A stretch of 64,000 bases of DNA from Torymus aiolomorphi (taxonomy: Eukaryota; Arthropoda; Insecta; Hymenoptera; Torymidae). Made by a program: the position numbers and the translations under genes. Under the pieces are notes generated by a model, which saw only the letters and a list, made by a program, of their open reading frames with translations, was not told the origin of the DNA and did no database searches. The stretch spans positions 176,031,478 through 176,095,477 of the forward strand of contig CM070876.1 of the NCBI GenBank assembly GCA_036365515.1, written 5' to 3'. The first letter of the stretch is position 1; each line of letters begins with the position of its first letter. Positions 1 to 27,072 of this stretch are shown piece by piece.

Positions 1-498
1 ATATACTTGTTTAGTTATTGAAAATAATTCTTTATTTAAGGTGATGTCGGAGCCACGCTGATTGGTTGAAAATTTCCTAACCTCAAAAACTTTATATCAT
101 AAATAAAAAAAAAGTGTACAATCGTAAAGCACAAAAATACGGTGATCGCGTGTTCTTGTTATAATAAGGAATGTTTATAAATGTTATACAGCATTTAATA
201 ATTTTTAGTTAAACCAAACAATGGGAAATACGAGGCGAGGTGAGGATGACGTTTCACATAGAAAATTGTAAGATGACCGTCACTTTTACGTAATTCCACG
301 CGTCAATTTTAAGAATATTGCATTATATAAATTATTGAACATTTTGATTATTGAAAATGCTGTGATCCCGCGTTCCTTGCACGATAAAAAATCGTTAGCA
401 ACTTAATTTTCTGTATTAAGAAGTAAATTTCGCGCGAACAATGGGAAATGCGGCTCGAGGTGGAGGTCACCATCGGTAAAGTTCGCTCCTACATCCCC
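1..498. other. AT-rich intergenic sequence
   Basis: No reading frame, RNA gene or repeat that I can support. Short imperfect local repeats occur (a phrase resembling 'caatgggaaatacgaggcgagg' sits near 219 and a related one near 440), but nothing identifiable. Confidence 0.5.
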
Positions 499-883
499 TT
501 AAGAGGGTGTGGTACTCATGTACTCTGTTTTACCGGCAGAACACGGTAAATTCTATATTATTAAAATAAATATATCGAATTACGTCTTACAAAGAGATAG
601 TTGCCCTGCGCAATGTAATAATCTACCAGCCTACGCAGTTTTGAGCTCAAATATCAACGGCATCCTAAAAAATTTTGCGAACAGAAATAACCGAAATTTC
701 GTTCGTAAAATTTTTTAGGGTGCCGTTGATATTTGGGCTCAAAACTGCGCAAGCTGGTAGATTATTACATTGCACAGGGCAACTATCTCTTTATAAGACG
801 TAATTCGATATATTTATTTTAATAATTAGAATTTACCGAGTTCTGCCGGTAAAACAGAGTGCATGAGTACCACACCCCCTTAA
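499..883. mobile_element. TTAA-flanked hairpin MITE (GGG-terminated)
   Basis: The two halves (about 505-690 and 695-878) are near-perfect inverted copies and fold into one long hairpin. The ends read TTAA followed by a G-rich GGTGTGGTACTCATG inverted repeat, and TTAA lies at both outer borders (499-502, 880-883). TTAA target duplication is typical of the piggyBac and Kolobok superfamilies; which one applies cannot be told because no transposase is present. The 69-codon frame inside is part of the hairpin and is not a gene. Confidence 0.75.
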
Positions 884-3297
884 TATATACTTACACAAGC
901 AATTTAGGAAAAAAAAAAGTAAATAAAATCTAAAAGTCAAGATTAATCTTAAGAAATATAAATTTAATAACTAAATAACGTAATGAAATTATTGTATAAG
1001 TATATTTGAAATAAAACATTTAATGTCTACCAGGCTTCAAGTTAAAGTTATTTTGCAATTCATTTATATTTTAAACAATTTTTTAACGCTAAAATTGAAT
1101 GATTATGCATAGACATGTATTTCAATTTCTTAGATAATACAATTTCGTAATATTATGTATTTTGACTTTTAATTGAATAGTCGCGTAAATAATGTTATCG
1201 AAGTAATTTAAAAGTTGACGTAAAAATTTTTAGAACCAAATGTTGGTTTATAGTTTTCATCTTTTCAATTTATTAGACGCCTATGCGTCTATTTTTTTTT
1301 TCTATAAAAAAAAATCTAAATACGATCATAATTTAAAGACAGTTTAAGAAATTATAATTTTTCATATATGGCAAATAACCGGTTCTAGTTTTGATTTAGT
1401 ATATTTTCCCATTTACGTTATACGATATCGTCGATAGGTTTACCTAAATTTGTAAATTTTAATATGATTAATTAGCTCAAAAATTAACTGTTCGAAGTAG
1501 CACAATATTTTTATTTTGCTTCATATACTAAAACAGACGCGATTTAGAAAAAAGCTATTTTTAAATTTTTCATAAATTCCGCAATTATTACCTACTTGCA
1601 TTTAAGTAAATTGTGTTTTTTAATATTTTATCTTTTTATTCATCAAAACAGGAATAAGTAACAAATTAGTGAGCTTAACAAATGTTCAAGGTTACTGTGA
1701 ATTCGTTACAAACGGTTTATATTTTAAAAAATGATTATGCTACATGTATACAAATCTCATGAAAAATTAGATAGTATATTAAATAATCTATTTCATTAAA
1801 TTCATTAGAAACGTATTCAAAATACCTAGTTGAAAAAGCAAACACGTACATATTATACATTTGTCACAATAAAAAACTAACAACGATATAAGATGTTGGC
1901 AATGTAATTCATGTGGTATAGGAAATGTTTACTTTATCTTGTAAATTTTGTAAATATCTACTTACTTTTTTAAAACCTCAATTTTTTCTTCTTCATCGCA
2001 ACAGCGTTAGAATATCGTGATTAGTGAGATTTCATTCTAGCATTATTCATATTTATTCATGATAACATTATTCGTTACATAAATGCGAGTATAATCTATG
2101 TGAAATCAAGAACATTACTCATAGTATATGGCTTTTTTATTGGTTAATATTGGTATAGTGGGAAATGGACTAATATGACAACTATATTTTCAGAAATACA
2201 CAAAGAAAATAATTAATATTAACAAAAATATGACTATTTGATTAAAGATCTACAGTAATTATTTTGCCACGAAGAATTCTATATAAAGATTTCAATACTT
2301 TATAATTTATTTTTTCTTTTGTGGAATCGCAAGATTTTAAAAATGTTTTTAAAATCTTAAGACAAAAGAAATTGTAGCATTTTTTATACTATATTTTAAT
2401 CATTTTGCTTGTTCTCATATACAGGCAAGCTACATATTCTACATGTACGAAAAAATTAAAGCGATTTAATTCTGGAATAATATAAATAGAAATTCTGCAA
2501 TTAAAAAAAAGCAATTTGAAACTTATATATCGTAGCCCCGTTTTGACATGTATATACTATTTTAAAAAACTACATTCTAAAAAATTAATCTCATAATTAT
2601 TAAGTGCAAAAGAACATCAGTTGTGATTATGAGAAATATATTGCAACTAGAAGAAAATGAGCATTTTATAGAAACAATCTTAATAAGAAAGATGACCATG
2701 TATCAGTGGTAATGTTACATCCTAGATGCCTCTACAAACATGTCAAAATAATTACAGTAAACTGTAATTTGCGGTTTATTATTAAAATAAGTACTTAAAT
2801 TATCAATCTGTAAAGAAATTTTTGAATTAATGTCTTCAAGTTTAGGTAAAAATTTTTCTCTGAAAAGTTTCCACGTGTGCAGCTCTTGAGAAGAACACAA
2901 TTTTCTTTCCGATATCGCCATCGAACATCGAACATTCTCAAGCACCAAAAGACAAATAATCCGGGTAAATCCTGTACTTGTCTAGGCCTAATGACCACCT
3001 GTCTAGACGTTTCCTTACGTTTTCTTCAACTGAATATTGATAATTTTTCTTACAACTCAGTATTACTTATTTTTATATTTTTAATATTTCATGTAAAATA
3101 ATAATAGAAAAATTTTAGAAATATTATAAATTTATACAAGATCAAATTAAGATTCGAATATTATTTAAAATTATATAAATTCTTACTGATTATATTCTTC
3201 TATTATTTTTGAGAAATTTTTAAATTAGTTATTTAGGAATACTTCAATGATTTTCAAAGTACTTTTAACTTATTGTATATCTTGTTAAATAAAAATA
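884..3297. other. AT-rich intergenic sequence
   Basis: Mostly A+T with homopolymer runs. Overlapping short frames on both strands at 2715-3101 have no splice context and no recognisable motif, so they are not called. Nothing else is seen. Confidence 0.5.
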
Positions 3298-3657
3298 GGG
3301 TCTCTTTCTTTGGTTATAGCTTTTTGAATATTCTGGTCATATAAATGGACTAAAGAGTTTATGACAGAAGGCAGAAAAAGCTTTAATTTAAGCTGTCTTT
3401 CGTTAAAAAATATCGATTTCTTAAAAAGTTATAGACTCAAAAATAGAGTAAAAAAATGATTACAAATTTAACATTTAACGGGTGGTATATTTAAGCTATC
3501 TTCTACTCTATTTTTGATAGCCTATAACTTTTTAAGAAATCTACATTTGTTAACGAAACACAGCCTAAATTAAAGCTTTTTTGCCTTCTTTTATAAACGT
3601 TTTAGTTTATTTACATGACCGGAATATTTAAAAAGCTATAACCAAAGAAAGAGACCC
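3298..3657. mobile_element. Inverted-repeat MITE (GGGTCTC termini)
   Basis: The left end GGGTCTCTTTCTTTGGTTAT and the right end are inverted copies, and the similarity continues inward for about 130 bp on each arm (shared blocks such as 'taatttaagctgtc' and 'cttaaaaagttata'). It has no coding capacity. The superfamily is unresolved because no clear target duplication is seen. Confidence 0.65.
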
Positions 3658-5290
3658 CATTTTTATCAAAAATTGTTCATTTTAGACATAATATAGTTTG
3701 GGTCTCGGAACAAAAGGCCCATTCAGAAAAACCTCGAGACACGTGTCTTATTATTTGGCATAAAGAAGTACCTCCTACAGTTTTAGCTAAATTCAGGACC
3801 TGCATCCCTGATCCTCCCCTTGTTAGTAATAATCGAGTTATAACGAATTACTACTGTCCGGCCAGTACGGTAGGTCGCATAATAGAGGTTGGTATTCTAC
3901 ACCCCCTTAGCGAATCCTAGTATTCGAATTTGAGTGAGGGTAGTCTCAAAATTCTGGACGACCTAGGTCGAACCTAAACCAACCCTTAAGAGAAAAACAG
4001 CTGCCGTCAGAGTTATTAAATACAGCTTAGGAGAAAGCGGTTGCGTTCCTTCTCTGCTAAGCGCATCCCCAAAACCAGTCGTGCGAACGGTCGCAAGAGC
4101 AAAACGCACACTTTCTATTTTTGATTTTCAAATTTCCAAATCTTCACACAATTTTTATTTTCAATCATTAAGTTTATTCTGACTTTTCAAGCTATTCACT
4201 CGTTTTGTATTCTCGAACATTTACTCCGGTTTTCAAATTTAAACCAGTAACTCTGCTCTACGCAACGCATTGTCTGTCATATTTTTCATCAAATTTCTGT
4301 TCATCTCAGCTCCAATTCTGAGTTTATACAATTTATATTTTGTTGTTTACCGTCGTATTTGCCGTGAAATATTATTTGTGCGTGATTAGTATTATTGTTT
4401 TTGGAAATAAATATTCTTCTTAAACTCAAACAAAAGTGTATAGAGTTCTATTATTTCAAATTCACTTCGGTTCCAAGCGCAGTCATTGAACTTCAAAAGC
4501 AGCTAAGGTCGAAGGATTGAAAAGTAAGCAAATTTATAAAATTATATTTAGTTAGAAAATTTGCCAATATAAACCCCATTTCTTGTACAAATTATAAATT
4601 AAAGTCGAACTAATCTAATAGTAACCCCTCAAATAATTAAAAATTTTATTATACTATATATTTCTAAATTATAGTCCCCAAAAGTTAAAATAAAATCCTT
4701 TAAATTTTGAATTAAAAATATTAGTAAATCGATTGCACGGATAAAGTATATTTCTTTTTTGAACTACTTTTTCTTTTTTGAAATTAATATAAATAGATAT
4801 TTGCGTCGTGGCCCAAAAATCCATCTTTGTAGTGTAGGTATATATAGCTCTATTCCGAGCTATTAGGACGAAATAGGCCTATACGGCTCTAAAGAGAGCA
4901 AACATTTCTTATATACGTGGGGAACAACTTGTTTTAGCTAAAAATTAGGACGTAACAGTAAGCTGAAAAATTGAAAAAATTTCCTTACAAAACCATACGA
5001 ATTTAAAGCTAGTCCTAAAAAAATCGATTCACCTCTATCATACTTCTACGAGCCGATCCCATCCCCTCAAACAACACAGCGTACACATCCAAAACTCCGA
5101 CTTTCCTTTATCAACACACGGCCACATATCCACTCAGTTCTCCTCCTCTATACTCGCTTACTACTCACCAGACACTACTTATCTCCCTCTCTCTTGCACA
5201 CACTCTTCTCTTATACACTCTCGCGTCTTCGCGCGCTCCCCGAGATCAGTACGCAGCTCGATAGCGACGAGCGAGCGCGCGCGGGACTCG
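3658..5290. other. Intergenic sequence upstream of ModSP
   Basis: No gene. A stretch at about 3860-4520 of more balanced composition, starting TGTCCGGCCAGTACGG, has the feel of a degenerate solo LTR. I cannot find matching ends, a primer-binding site or a target duplication, so it is not called as one. Confidence 0.4.
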
Positions 5291-5375
5291 CTTATATATT
5301 CACGTCTCTTTCCTCGTTCTTTTTCTTGTTAGTGCATCGCGCGGACTGATTTCTTTTTTTTATAGGCGGACTAGA
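5291..5375 (+). promoter_or_regulatory. Candidate core promoter and 5'UTR of ModSP
   Basis: A TATA-like TTATATAT at 5292-5299 is followed about 30 bp later by TTAGTG (near 5329), a fair match to the arthropod initiator. The first coding ATG is at 5376. Upstream DNA becomes GC- and CT-rich (5150-5290). The position of transcription start is inferred. Confidence 0.45.
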
Positions 5376-20338
<14,963 letters not shown>

Positions 20339-20618
20339 ATCATTCACAATTAACGAATTTTCCCAGCCATCGTCCCTATATTCTTCAAATATTAACGATT
20401 TATTAACGTTTGACTTTTAATTCACATCTGACTTCTATCATTGAAGTGATTTTAACAAATTTGCCATCTACTTATGCAATGGGAGAAGACATCAGATCAT
20501 TATTTATAATAAAATCTGTGCAATAAAAGGAACTTTCCATTTTAAGATTTCAAGCTCAAATTTAATTTATGAATGACTAGTCATTGTTCTAAGACTGACG
20601 ATGTTTTATTCAATTTTC

Positions 20619-20665
20619 AATAAACGAAGATAATTAAAAATTGAACAATAACAGAGGATTTTATT
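20619..20665. terminator. Abutting polyadenylation signals of ModSP (+) and CHMP7 (-)
   Basis: AATAAA on the + strand at 20619-20624 is a candidate ModSP signal (earlier AATAAA-like hexamers lie near 20509 and 20522). TTTATT at 20660-20665 is AATAAA on the - strand, 29 nt past the CHMP7 stop. The two transcripts should end within tens of bases of each other. Confidence 0.5.
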
Positions 20666-20693
20666 TACCTTAAAAATATCCCATACACATTTT

Positions 20694-22352
20694 TTACAAA
20701 GCTCCTTGTGTTGATTGGTTAGGTTTTGTGAGAACCCTGTTCTTAGGTTCTGGTAAATCTAAAAATAAACATGAAATTAATTATGAAATTGAATAAAATT
20801 GTTAAAATTCTTATAATATATTCTGGTGTATTTAGATTGTTTTAATATGAATATACACTACCATATAATTCTAAGTCTGATATATTAGGTAAATCAACAG
20901 AATTGAAGGATTGATCCTTGTTTTTATCTGCTTCATTAGAATCGTTCAAAGCAGTTCCCATTATTTCAGCCAATTCTCTTTCAAGTTCAGCATCAGACTC
21001 GGAACTAACCACAGGTTGTGTCATGACAGACTGCACTTCATGTAATTCTTCAAGAATCTAAAAATAAAATATATATCTTTTTAATAAATTTTTTTTTTCT
21101 TGAAGTTAATAAATACTAAATATTAGAAAATTTATTTACTTTTCTCCAAAAATATAAATATGCTTTTAATTACCTCATGCATGTCATCCATTGTATCTTG
21201 AACATTATCCTCAGTCAAACCAGTATCTTCAAACTTCTTCAGAGCATTACAGCCAGCCTTATAAGCAGCTAGTGTATCTGTATCGTAACGAGCATCATGT
21301 ATTCTGCTCAAAAGCCTTTGAACATTCTGCAATGCAGCACTACGCTTTTCAATACACTTATCAAGTTCATGTTTTTTCCTTAGAAAACTTTTGGCCACTT
21401 GCCTCAAATTACTAGCTAACGATGATTTTGCTTTTAATATAACTTCATTTCTTTCTATCTCCAACTGTTCAATATTTTTAATTAACATAGTTTCTTGCTG
21501 AGTTAATTTGTGAACACCCTCATCTACCTCTGTTACTTCTTCAGCACCTTTTGGAGAAACTTTTACAAGTAAATCTTGTTTATTATCTTCTTGACAATCT
21601 CTAAAAGCAGCTTTTCTTGTGTGTCTCAACCAGATCAAAGCAAGTTTGATGTTACTTTCCGTAATTCTATCATTGCCACTTTTTTCTTTACAACTTTCTG
21701 TCAACACACTAAGAGACAAAAGTGTGTTTTCCTTTTTATTATCCATTGTAGATAAAATCAGTTCTCCTAATTCCTTTACAGTGGCCAAATGAATATATTT
21801 AACATCATTATCAATAACAGGTTCAGACACATAACTCTTAAGTTTTGAAAAAGACCAAGAAATTGGCTTTTTTACAAATATGTCAATAGTCCAACCTGTC
21901 CAAGTAGCACTAGGTTCTTTCATAAAGTCTGATTCCAACATAACTTCTCCATTTCTGTTTACAAAAGTAATTTATTAAATTTTTAGTATAGATACAGCAA
22001 AAGTTCAACTGATGAGAATTTTTCCATCGGTTCAAATATTGTAAAATGCTAGTTGATAAAATTACCTGTAAAGTTCTTGTAGAACTGTTGGCAAGCACAA
22101 AGCAGTGCAACCTTTTCTCTTGAAATTTGCATTTAGATCTGTTAAATTAAAGCTGCAGCGTGCATGATAGTTGCACCAACTTTTTATTAACTGGTTCCAA
22201 AATTTATATTTTGAATTCCAATCCTCGGGGTTTACAGAACGATTTCGAAAAGGTGCAAATAAAGACTTCATTCGCTCATCCTGATTCCAGCATTCCGGCA
22301 GTTTGTCAGCTGGTAAAAGTGTGCTAGGAGTAGCTTTGTCTGGGGACGACAT
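20694..22352 (-). CDS. CHMP7: Charged multivesicular body protein 7 (ESCRT-III-related)
   Basis: Four exons on the minus strand: 22066-22352, 21174-21954, 20862-21057, 20694-20758 (1329 nt, 442 aa; human CHMP7 is about 453 aa). The start chosen is the ATG at 22352 (MSSPDKATPS); an in-frame TTG lies upstream but only behind a possible splice acceptor. Residues 1 to about 230 match the ESCRT-II-like winged-helix half in layout. Residues about 240-375 form the charged, helical Snf7 domain (KNIEQLEIERNEVILKAK, then SFLRKKHELDKCIEKRSAAL). The acidic tail (ELERELAEIMGTALND) is where MIT-interacting motifs usually lie. In the family, CHMP7 recruits ESCRT-III with LEM2 to seal the re-forming nuclear envelope and also acts in endosomal sorting. 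Intron 1 carries a 22-bp retroelement-like fragment. Confidence 0.92.
22009..22030 (-). mobile_element. 22-bp Penelope-like 3' tail fragment in CHMP7 intron 1
   Basis: CTGATGAGAATTTTTCCATCGG matches 52461-52482, the inferred extreme 3' end of the Penelope-like element, with a single mismatch. It is bracketed by TTCAA on both sides (22004-22008 and 22031-22035), as a tiny target duplication would be. It is read as an ultra-short 5'-truncated insertion; the short length keeps certainty moderate. Confidence 0.45.
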
Positions 22353-23122
22353 GTTTATAATCTGCAATGCATAATTATGTAAACCTTAATAATAATCAAA
22401 TATATAAATAGTACAACCAGGTATATACTTACAACTTATAACAATATCAGAAACGAAGATTTAGTAAATATTTATAAATAAAGGTAACTAGAAAGCATAA
22501 AAGTAACTTATTCACGTGAAATTTATAATCCTAAAAATTGCGTAGTCGAAACGGCCTTGTTTTTCCTTGACAAAGAATGCAACAGTCGCATAGTAATCGG
22601 GATTTTCGAGTACCACTTTATCATGCTCCTCCAAATTTTTGAGCGCTGAAGTCAATCAACGCAATAACCCCTCGAATTTGTGAAAAATTGGTAATCTCAT
22701 GCTCTTCGCCAGCGGTACACAATAAAAATATGACGTTAAAACTGGATGATGATACGCACACGGAGCGGAGCACAGCGTAGACATAGACCTATATATAAAC
22801 AGAAACACAAATGCGCGTCTACTACAGTACTAGTTATATCGTTACATACTCATAAGTCATATGTCATATATACTCATATGGTGACAATTGTCAGTCAAAA
22901 TACGTGTAAATCTACAGTTTCGCGACTGACGGGAGCAAGAGTCTCGCCTGAGAGCGGAATTTTTTTTCTCTGCGATTGCGCGATTGCGCCTCGGAGAGAA
23001 AAGAAAACGGCGAGCCAAGTGAGCCAAGTCAAGTCCCAACACTCCCAACTACCAAGTGTGCCTGTGTGTTAGACTGCTAGCGCCGCTGCGCCGTAGCGGC
23101 TGACTTCTCCTCGATCGAAAAA
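22353..23122. promoter_or_regulatory. Bidirectional promoter region between CHMP7 and PMPCB
   Basis: The two start codons diverge across 770 bp. The PMPCB side (22900-23120) is CpG-richer and includes the probable 5'UTR. No TATA box is obvious. The CHMP7 side may contain a 5'UTR intron, because TTGCAG|AT precedes its ATG closely. Confidence 0.5.
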
Positions 23123-26100
23123 ATGGCGACTCGTCTGCTAAGACTCAACTCCGCTCTGCGAAAATACACCGACAACAATGGACTTTTCAAGGTATGCTGA
23201 TTGAAAATGTTAACTTTGATGTCTGCTTTTCCCTCAGAGCGAGTATCGCGAAGAATCGTGAATTTTATTTGACTATGAAAACGCAAACATAAAATTAACT
23301 TTGACGGCACCTTCCTTACGTAATACTGGGCAATTTTTGCGTTTTATATAAATTATTTGATTAAAAAATTTTCATTTACAACATCGTGCGTGAATTTCGT
23401 CATATGTCACTCATTTTTTCACTTCCTTTTCCTAGAAATCACTGTCTTGCGTGTTCGAATTTTTCTAACCTAAAATCAACGAATATAGACGTATATATGC
23501 GTCTATATTCTTTGCTAGAATGTACAAAAAAATCAAGTCCGGCCTTGCAGTCTTGTCTCCCAGTTTTATACTGGATACATTTGTCATGTCACGTTGTTTC
23601 TAAATTTCAAAACCTTGCAGATTTCCAAGCAGTGGAGATCAACTGCTGCCTCTCTCAAACAGGCACTTATCAATCAGCCACCAACCAAGACTACAATGCT
23701 GGAGAATGGTATGAGAGTTGCTAGTGAAGACAGTGGTGCTGCTACTGCAACTGTTGGTCTCTGGATCGATGCTGGAAGTCGATATGAAACTGATGAGAAC
23801 AATGGTGTGGCTCATTTCATGGAACACATGGCTTTCAAGGTATTTTATGTAGTAAAATTGTATTTTTTAATAAAATACATGTGATTCATTTAAGAAAGGT
23901 ATTTGAAACTTTTATTTTAAAATGAACATAAATTCATAAAGATTTGAAATTTTTAATTTCTATTCTTTCAATTGTTCTACAACATAATTGGCAGCAATTT
24001 CAAGATTATTAAATACCTGAGAAATTAAAGGTCAATAAATATGTATATATTATGAAAATTTCTATTTTGTTTTGCTTTAAGATTTCTTTTATATTACATT
24101 TATGTAACTGGAAAATAAGTTCAAATGGAGAATTGCCAAAATCTCTATTACTATCACAAAATTTTACTTCTCATGATTTTGAAATTAGTAATAATAAGTT
24201 AATAATAATATTTATTTTTCATTGTTCATTTTTATAACAGGGAACAGCCAAACGATCGCAAACTGATCTTGAATTGGAAATTGAAAACATGGGTGCCCAC
24301 TTAAATGCCTACACGAGTCGGGAACAGACAGTCTTCTATGCCAAGTGCTTATGTCAAGATGTCCCTAAAGCTGTTGAAATCCTCAGCGATATCATACAAA
24401 ACTCCAAACTGGGAGAAAGTGAAATTGAGAGGGAACGAGGAGTCATTTTAAGAGAAATGCAAGAGGTTGAGACAAATCTACAAGAAGTTGTGTTTGACCA
24501 CTTACACTCTGTTGCATATCAAGGCACACCTCTGGGAAGGACAATTCTTGGACCAACTGATAACATTAAATCAATCTCCAAGAATGATCTTCTCCATTAT
24601 GTCAAGACCAACTATGGTCCACCAAGGTAGGAAAAATTAATTATTATATTAAACTTATAATGTAATGATATTACTTTACATTTATTTATAATATGATATA
24701 GTGTACACACTCTTAAATATATTATTGAAACAGAATAAGAATACTTGATTCATATTGCAATGAATGTAATACTTATACAAAAAATAATGCAAACTATATT
24801 ATCAATTTGATATGCAGGTTTGTTCTTTCTGGAGCTGGTGGTGTTGATCACAATCAACTAGTTCAATTAGCTGAACAACACTTTGGCAAGATGAAGGGGC
24901 CTGTGTATGACGTTATTCCCGACTTGGATGAAAGATGCCGTTACACCGGTTCGGAAATCCGTGTCCGTGACGATTCAATGCCTCTTGCCCACGTAGCCTT
25001 TGCTGTTGAAGGTAACATTTATATCTATTTAAATATATGTAAATACATTTTTGAATTAAATTTCCGTATATTGTTTTAAATGAAAACTTAACATTTTTTA
25101 GCAATACTAAAAAAAAAGTATTAAATAAAAAAAAATCTTAAATTGTATTTTAATATTATAATTTTTATTTGTAAAAAATGTAAATGTCTCAAAAATATGT
25201 ACGTAGGTGCTGGATGGAGAGATGCTGATAACATTCCCCTAATGGTTGCCAACACCCTAATGGGTGCTTGGGATCGCAGCCAGGGTGGTGGTGCAAACAA
25301 TGCTACAAATTTGGGAAGAATCGCGGCGTCTGGTGAATTGTGCCACAGCTTCCAAAGTTTCAACACATGCTACAAGGTACTGTATTTTAATTTTATCCTA
25401 ATGATTTTATACTTTGAAAAATCAGGATTGAAAGAACTAGTATCCCGTAAAAATTTAATAAAAATTTATTCTTTATGGATATAATATATGTAAAGAATCA
25501 ATCAAGTTTTCAACAATATTAGTAAAAGACATTTAAGAAGTCATTTTAACTTTTGCTTATTATTTATCATTTTACTTTCATTCTGCTTTAATTTTAAATA
25601 TAAAGTATATTAACTTCAAACTTACACACCCCTACTGTAACATTTATTTATTGGTATGAGGATTTTATTTACTTATAAGCCAATTTCAATTTAGGACACT
25701 GGTCTGTGGGGTATCTATTTCGTTTGTGAGCCAATGCAATGCGAAGATATGGTATGGAATATTCAGCAAGAATGGATGAGGCTTTGCACACAAGTAACCG
25801 AAAAAGACGTTAATCGGGCGAAAAATATTTTGAAAACGAACATGCTTTTGCAATTGGATGGAACCACTGCTGTTTGTGAAGATATTGGCAGGCAAATGCT
25901 CTGCTACGACCGGAGAATTCCTCTCCATGAACTTGAAGCTAGAATAGAAGTGAGTTTACTATTGCATTATATTTTCACAAGCTATGTTGATTGTAAAAAA
26001 ATTCAATAGACATTAAATTAATCAAAATAAGTAACATTTTTAAATATTTGATGTTTAGAAAATTACTAAATCCATATAGTTGTTTGTTTATTATGTACTA

Positions 26101-26262
26101 ATAAAAAAAAATCTTTTACAGAGTGTCACAGCGAAGACTATTCAAGAAGTAGGCATGAAGTACATCTATGATAGGTGTCCAGTTATTGCAGCAGTTGGGC
26201 CAGTCGAGAACTTGACCGACTACACCGTGATTCGCAGCGCCATGTACTGGATAAGACTTTAA
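23123..26262 (+). CDS. PMPCB: Mitochondrial processing peptidase, beta subunit
   Basis: Seven exons: 23123-23191, 23621-23839, 24241-24626, 24818-25011, 25207-25376, 25695-25949, 26122-26262 (1434 nt, 477 aa, the usual family length). An Arg-rich, acid-poor N-terminus ([15 protein letters not shown]) fits a mitochondrial presequence. The inverted zinc motif HFMEH (His88, Glu91, His92) and the distal ligand Glu168 in LREMQE are all present, so this is the catalytic M16 subunit and not the alpha subunit. In the matrix the alpha-beta dimer removes presequences from imported proteins; in many animals the subunits are also related to complex III core proteins. All splice phases close, and codon use is AT-rich at third positions, unlike ModSP. 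Confidence 0.95.
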
Positions 26263-26635
26263 ATTTTCTCTAAAAAGGTTGCTAAAGTTATTACTTGTTA
26301 GAGAATCCAGTTTGAACAGTGATATTGAATTGTTTTACGTAGTAAATTAATTTATAAAATTACCAACCAATTCGCAATTTCAATGTCACATGCTGCAAAA
26401 TAGTAGCTTTATGATGCTGAATCATCAAAGAATATTTAAAATTTCGTGATTTGTTTAATACCATCAAAAGTAATTCAAGTATATACAAGTAATAAAAATA
26501 CGTGTACATCAATGACATCGGTATGAAAAATAAAACGTTAATTTCTTTTTCCACTGTTATTATTCTTGTAAATAATTTTAAATACATAGAAATTTCATCC
26601 TCCACCTTATCAATGACAAAGTTTTGTTACAATTA

Positions 26636-26856
26636 AATAAAGATACATTACATATCTTAAGTTATGTCACACAAAAAAATGCCCAATAAAACTAATCTAA
26701 AGTAATAGTAAGTTTTGATTTAATACTGACTAGAATATGTAGATTAAACATAATCAATTCTTATTGCATTTGCAACATATAGATTAAAAGATCTAATATC
26801 AATAATATCAAAAAGTTATAATTCTTATTGTATAATTTGTTGAATATTTTTTTATT
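26636..26856. terminator. 3' ends of PMPCB (+) and Mob3 (-)
   Basis: AATAAA (+) at about 26636-26641 is a candidate PMPCB polyadenylation signal (an earlier one lies near 26528). TTTATT at 26851-26856 is AATAAA for the minus-strand Mob3 transcript. The sequence between the two stop codons is otherwise AT-rich and featureless. Confidence 0.4.
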
Positions 26857-27072
26857 GTTAAAAAATTATTCTGTAAACTCACTAACTGTAAGTAAATTTT
26901 AAGAGATTTTTCATATCTGTCAATATTTGTAGTAAATTATAAATTATAAATGCTTAACTATACATATGTACAAAATTGATTTATAAGAGATTTAATATAT
27001 AAGCGCATTAAAATCCTATCTATTATTGTGATGCATAAGATGCACTGGTTTCGAATGTCCTTATTAATTTAA

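Noticed and set aside
2715..3101. Possible small gene or transposase fragment on either strand
   Set aside because: Overlapping frames in different phases with no motif; at best a decayed fragment.
3305..3325. TCTTTGGTTATAGC resembling miR-9
   Set aside because: It is part of the terminal inverted repeat of a MITE and its pairing partner is the other end of that MITE, about 300 bp away.
3857..4520. Possible solo LTR beginning TGTCCGG
   Set aside because: No matching CA end with target duplication, no primer-binding site and no second LTR could be identified.
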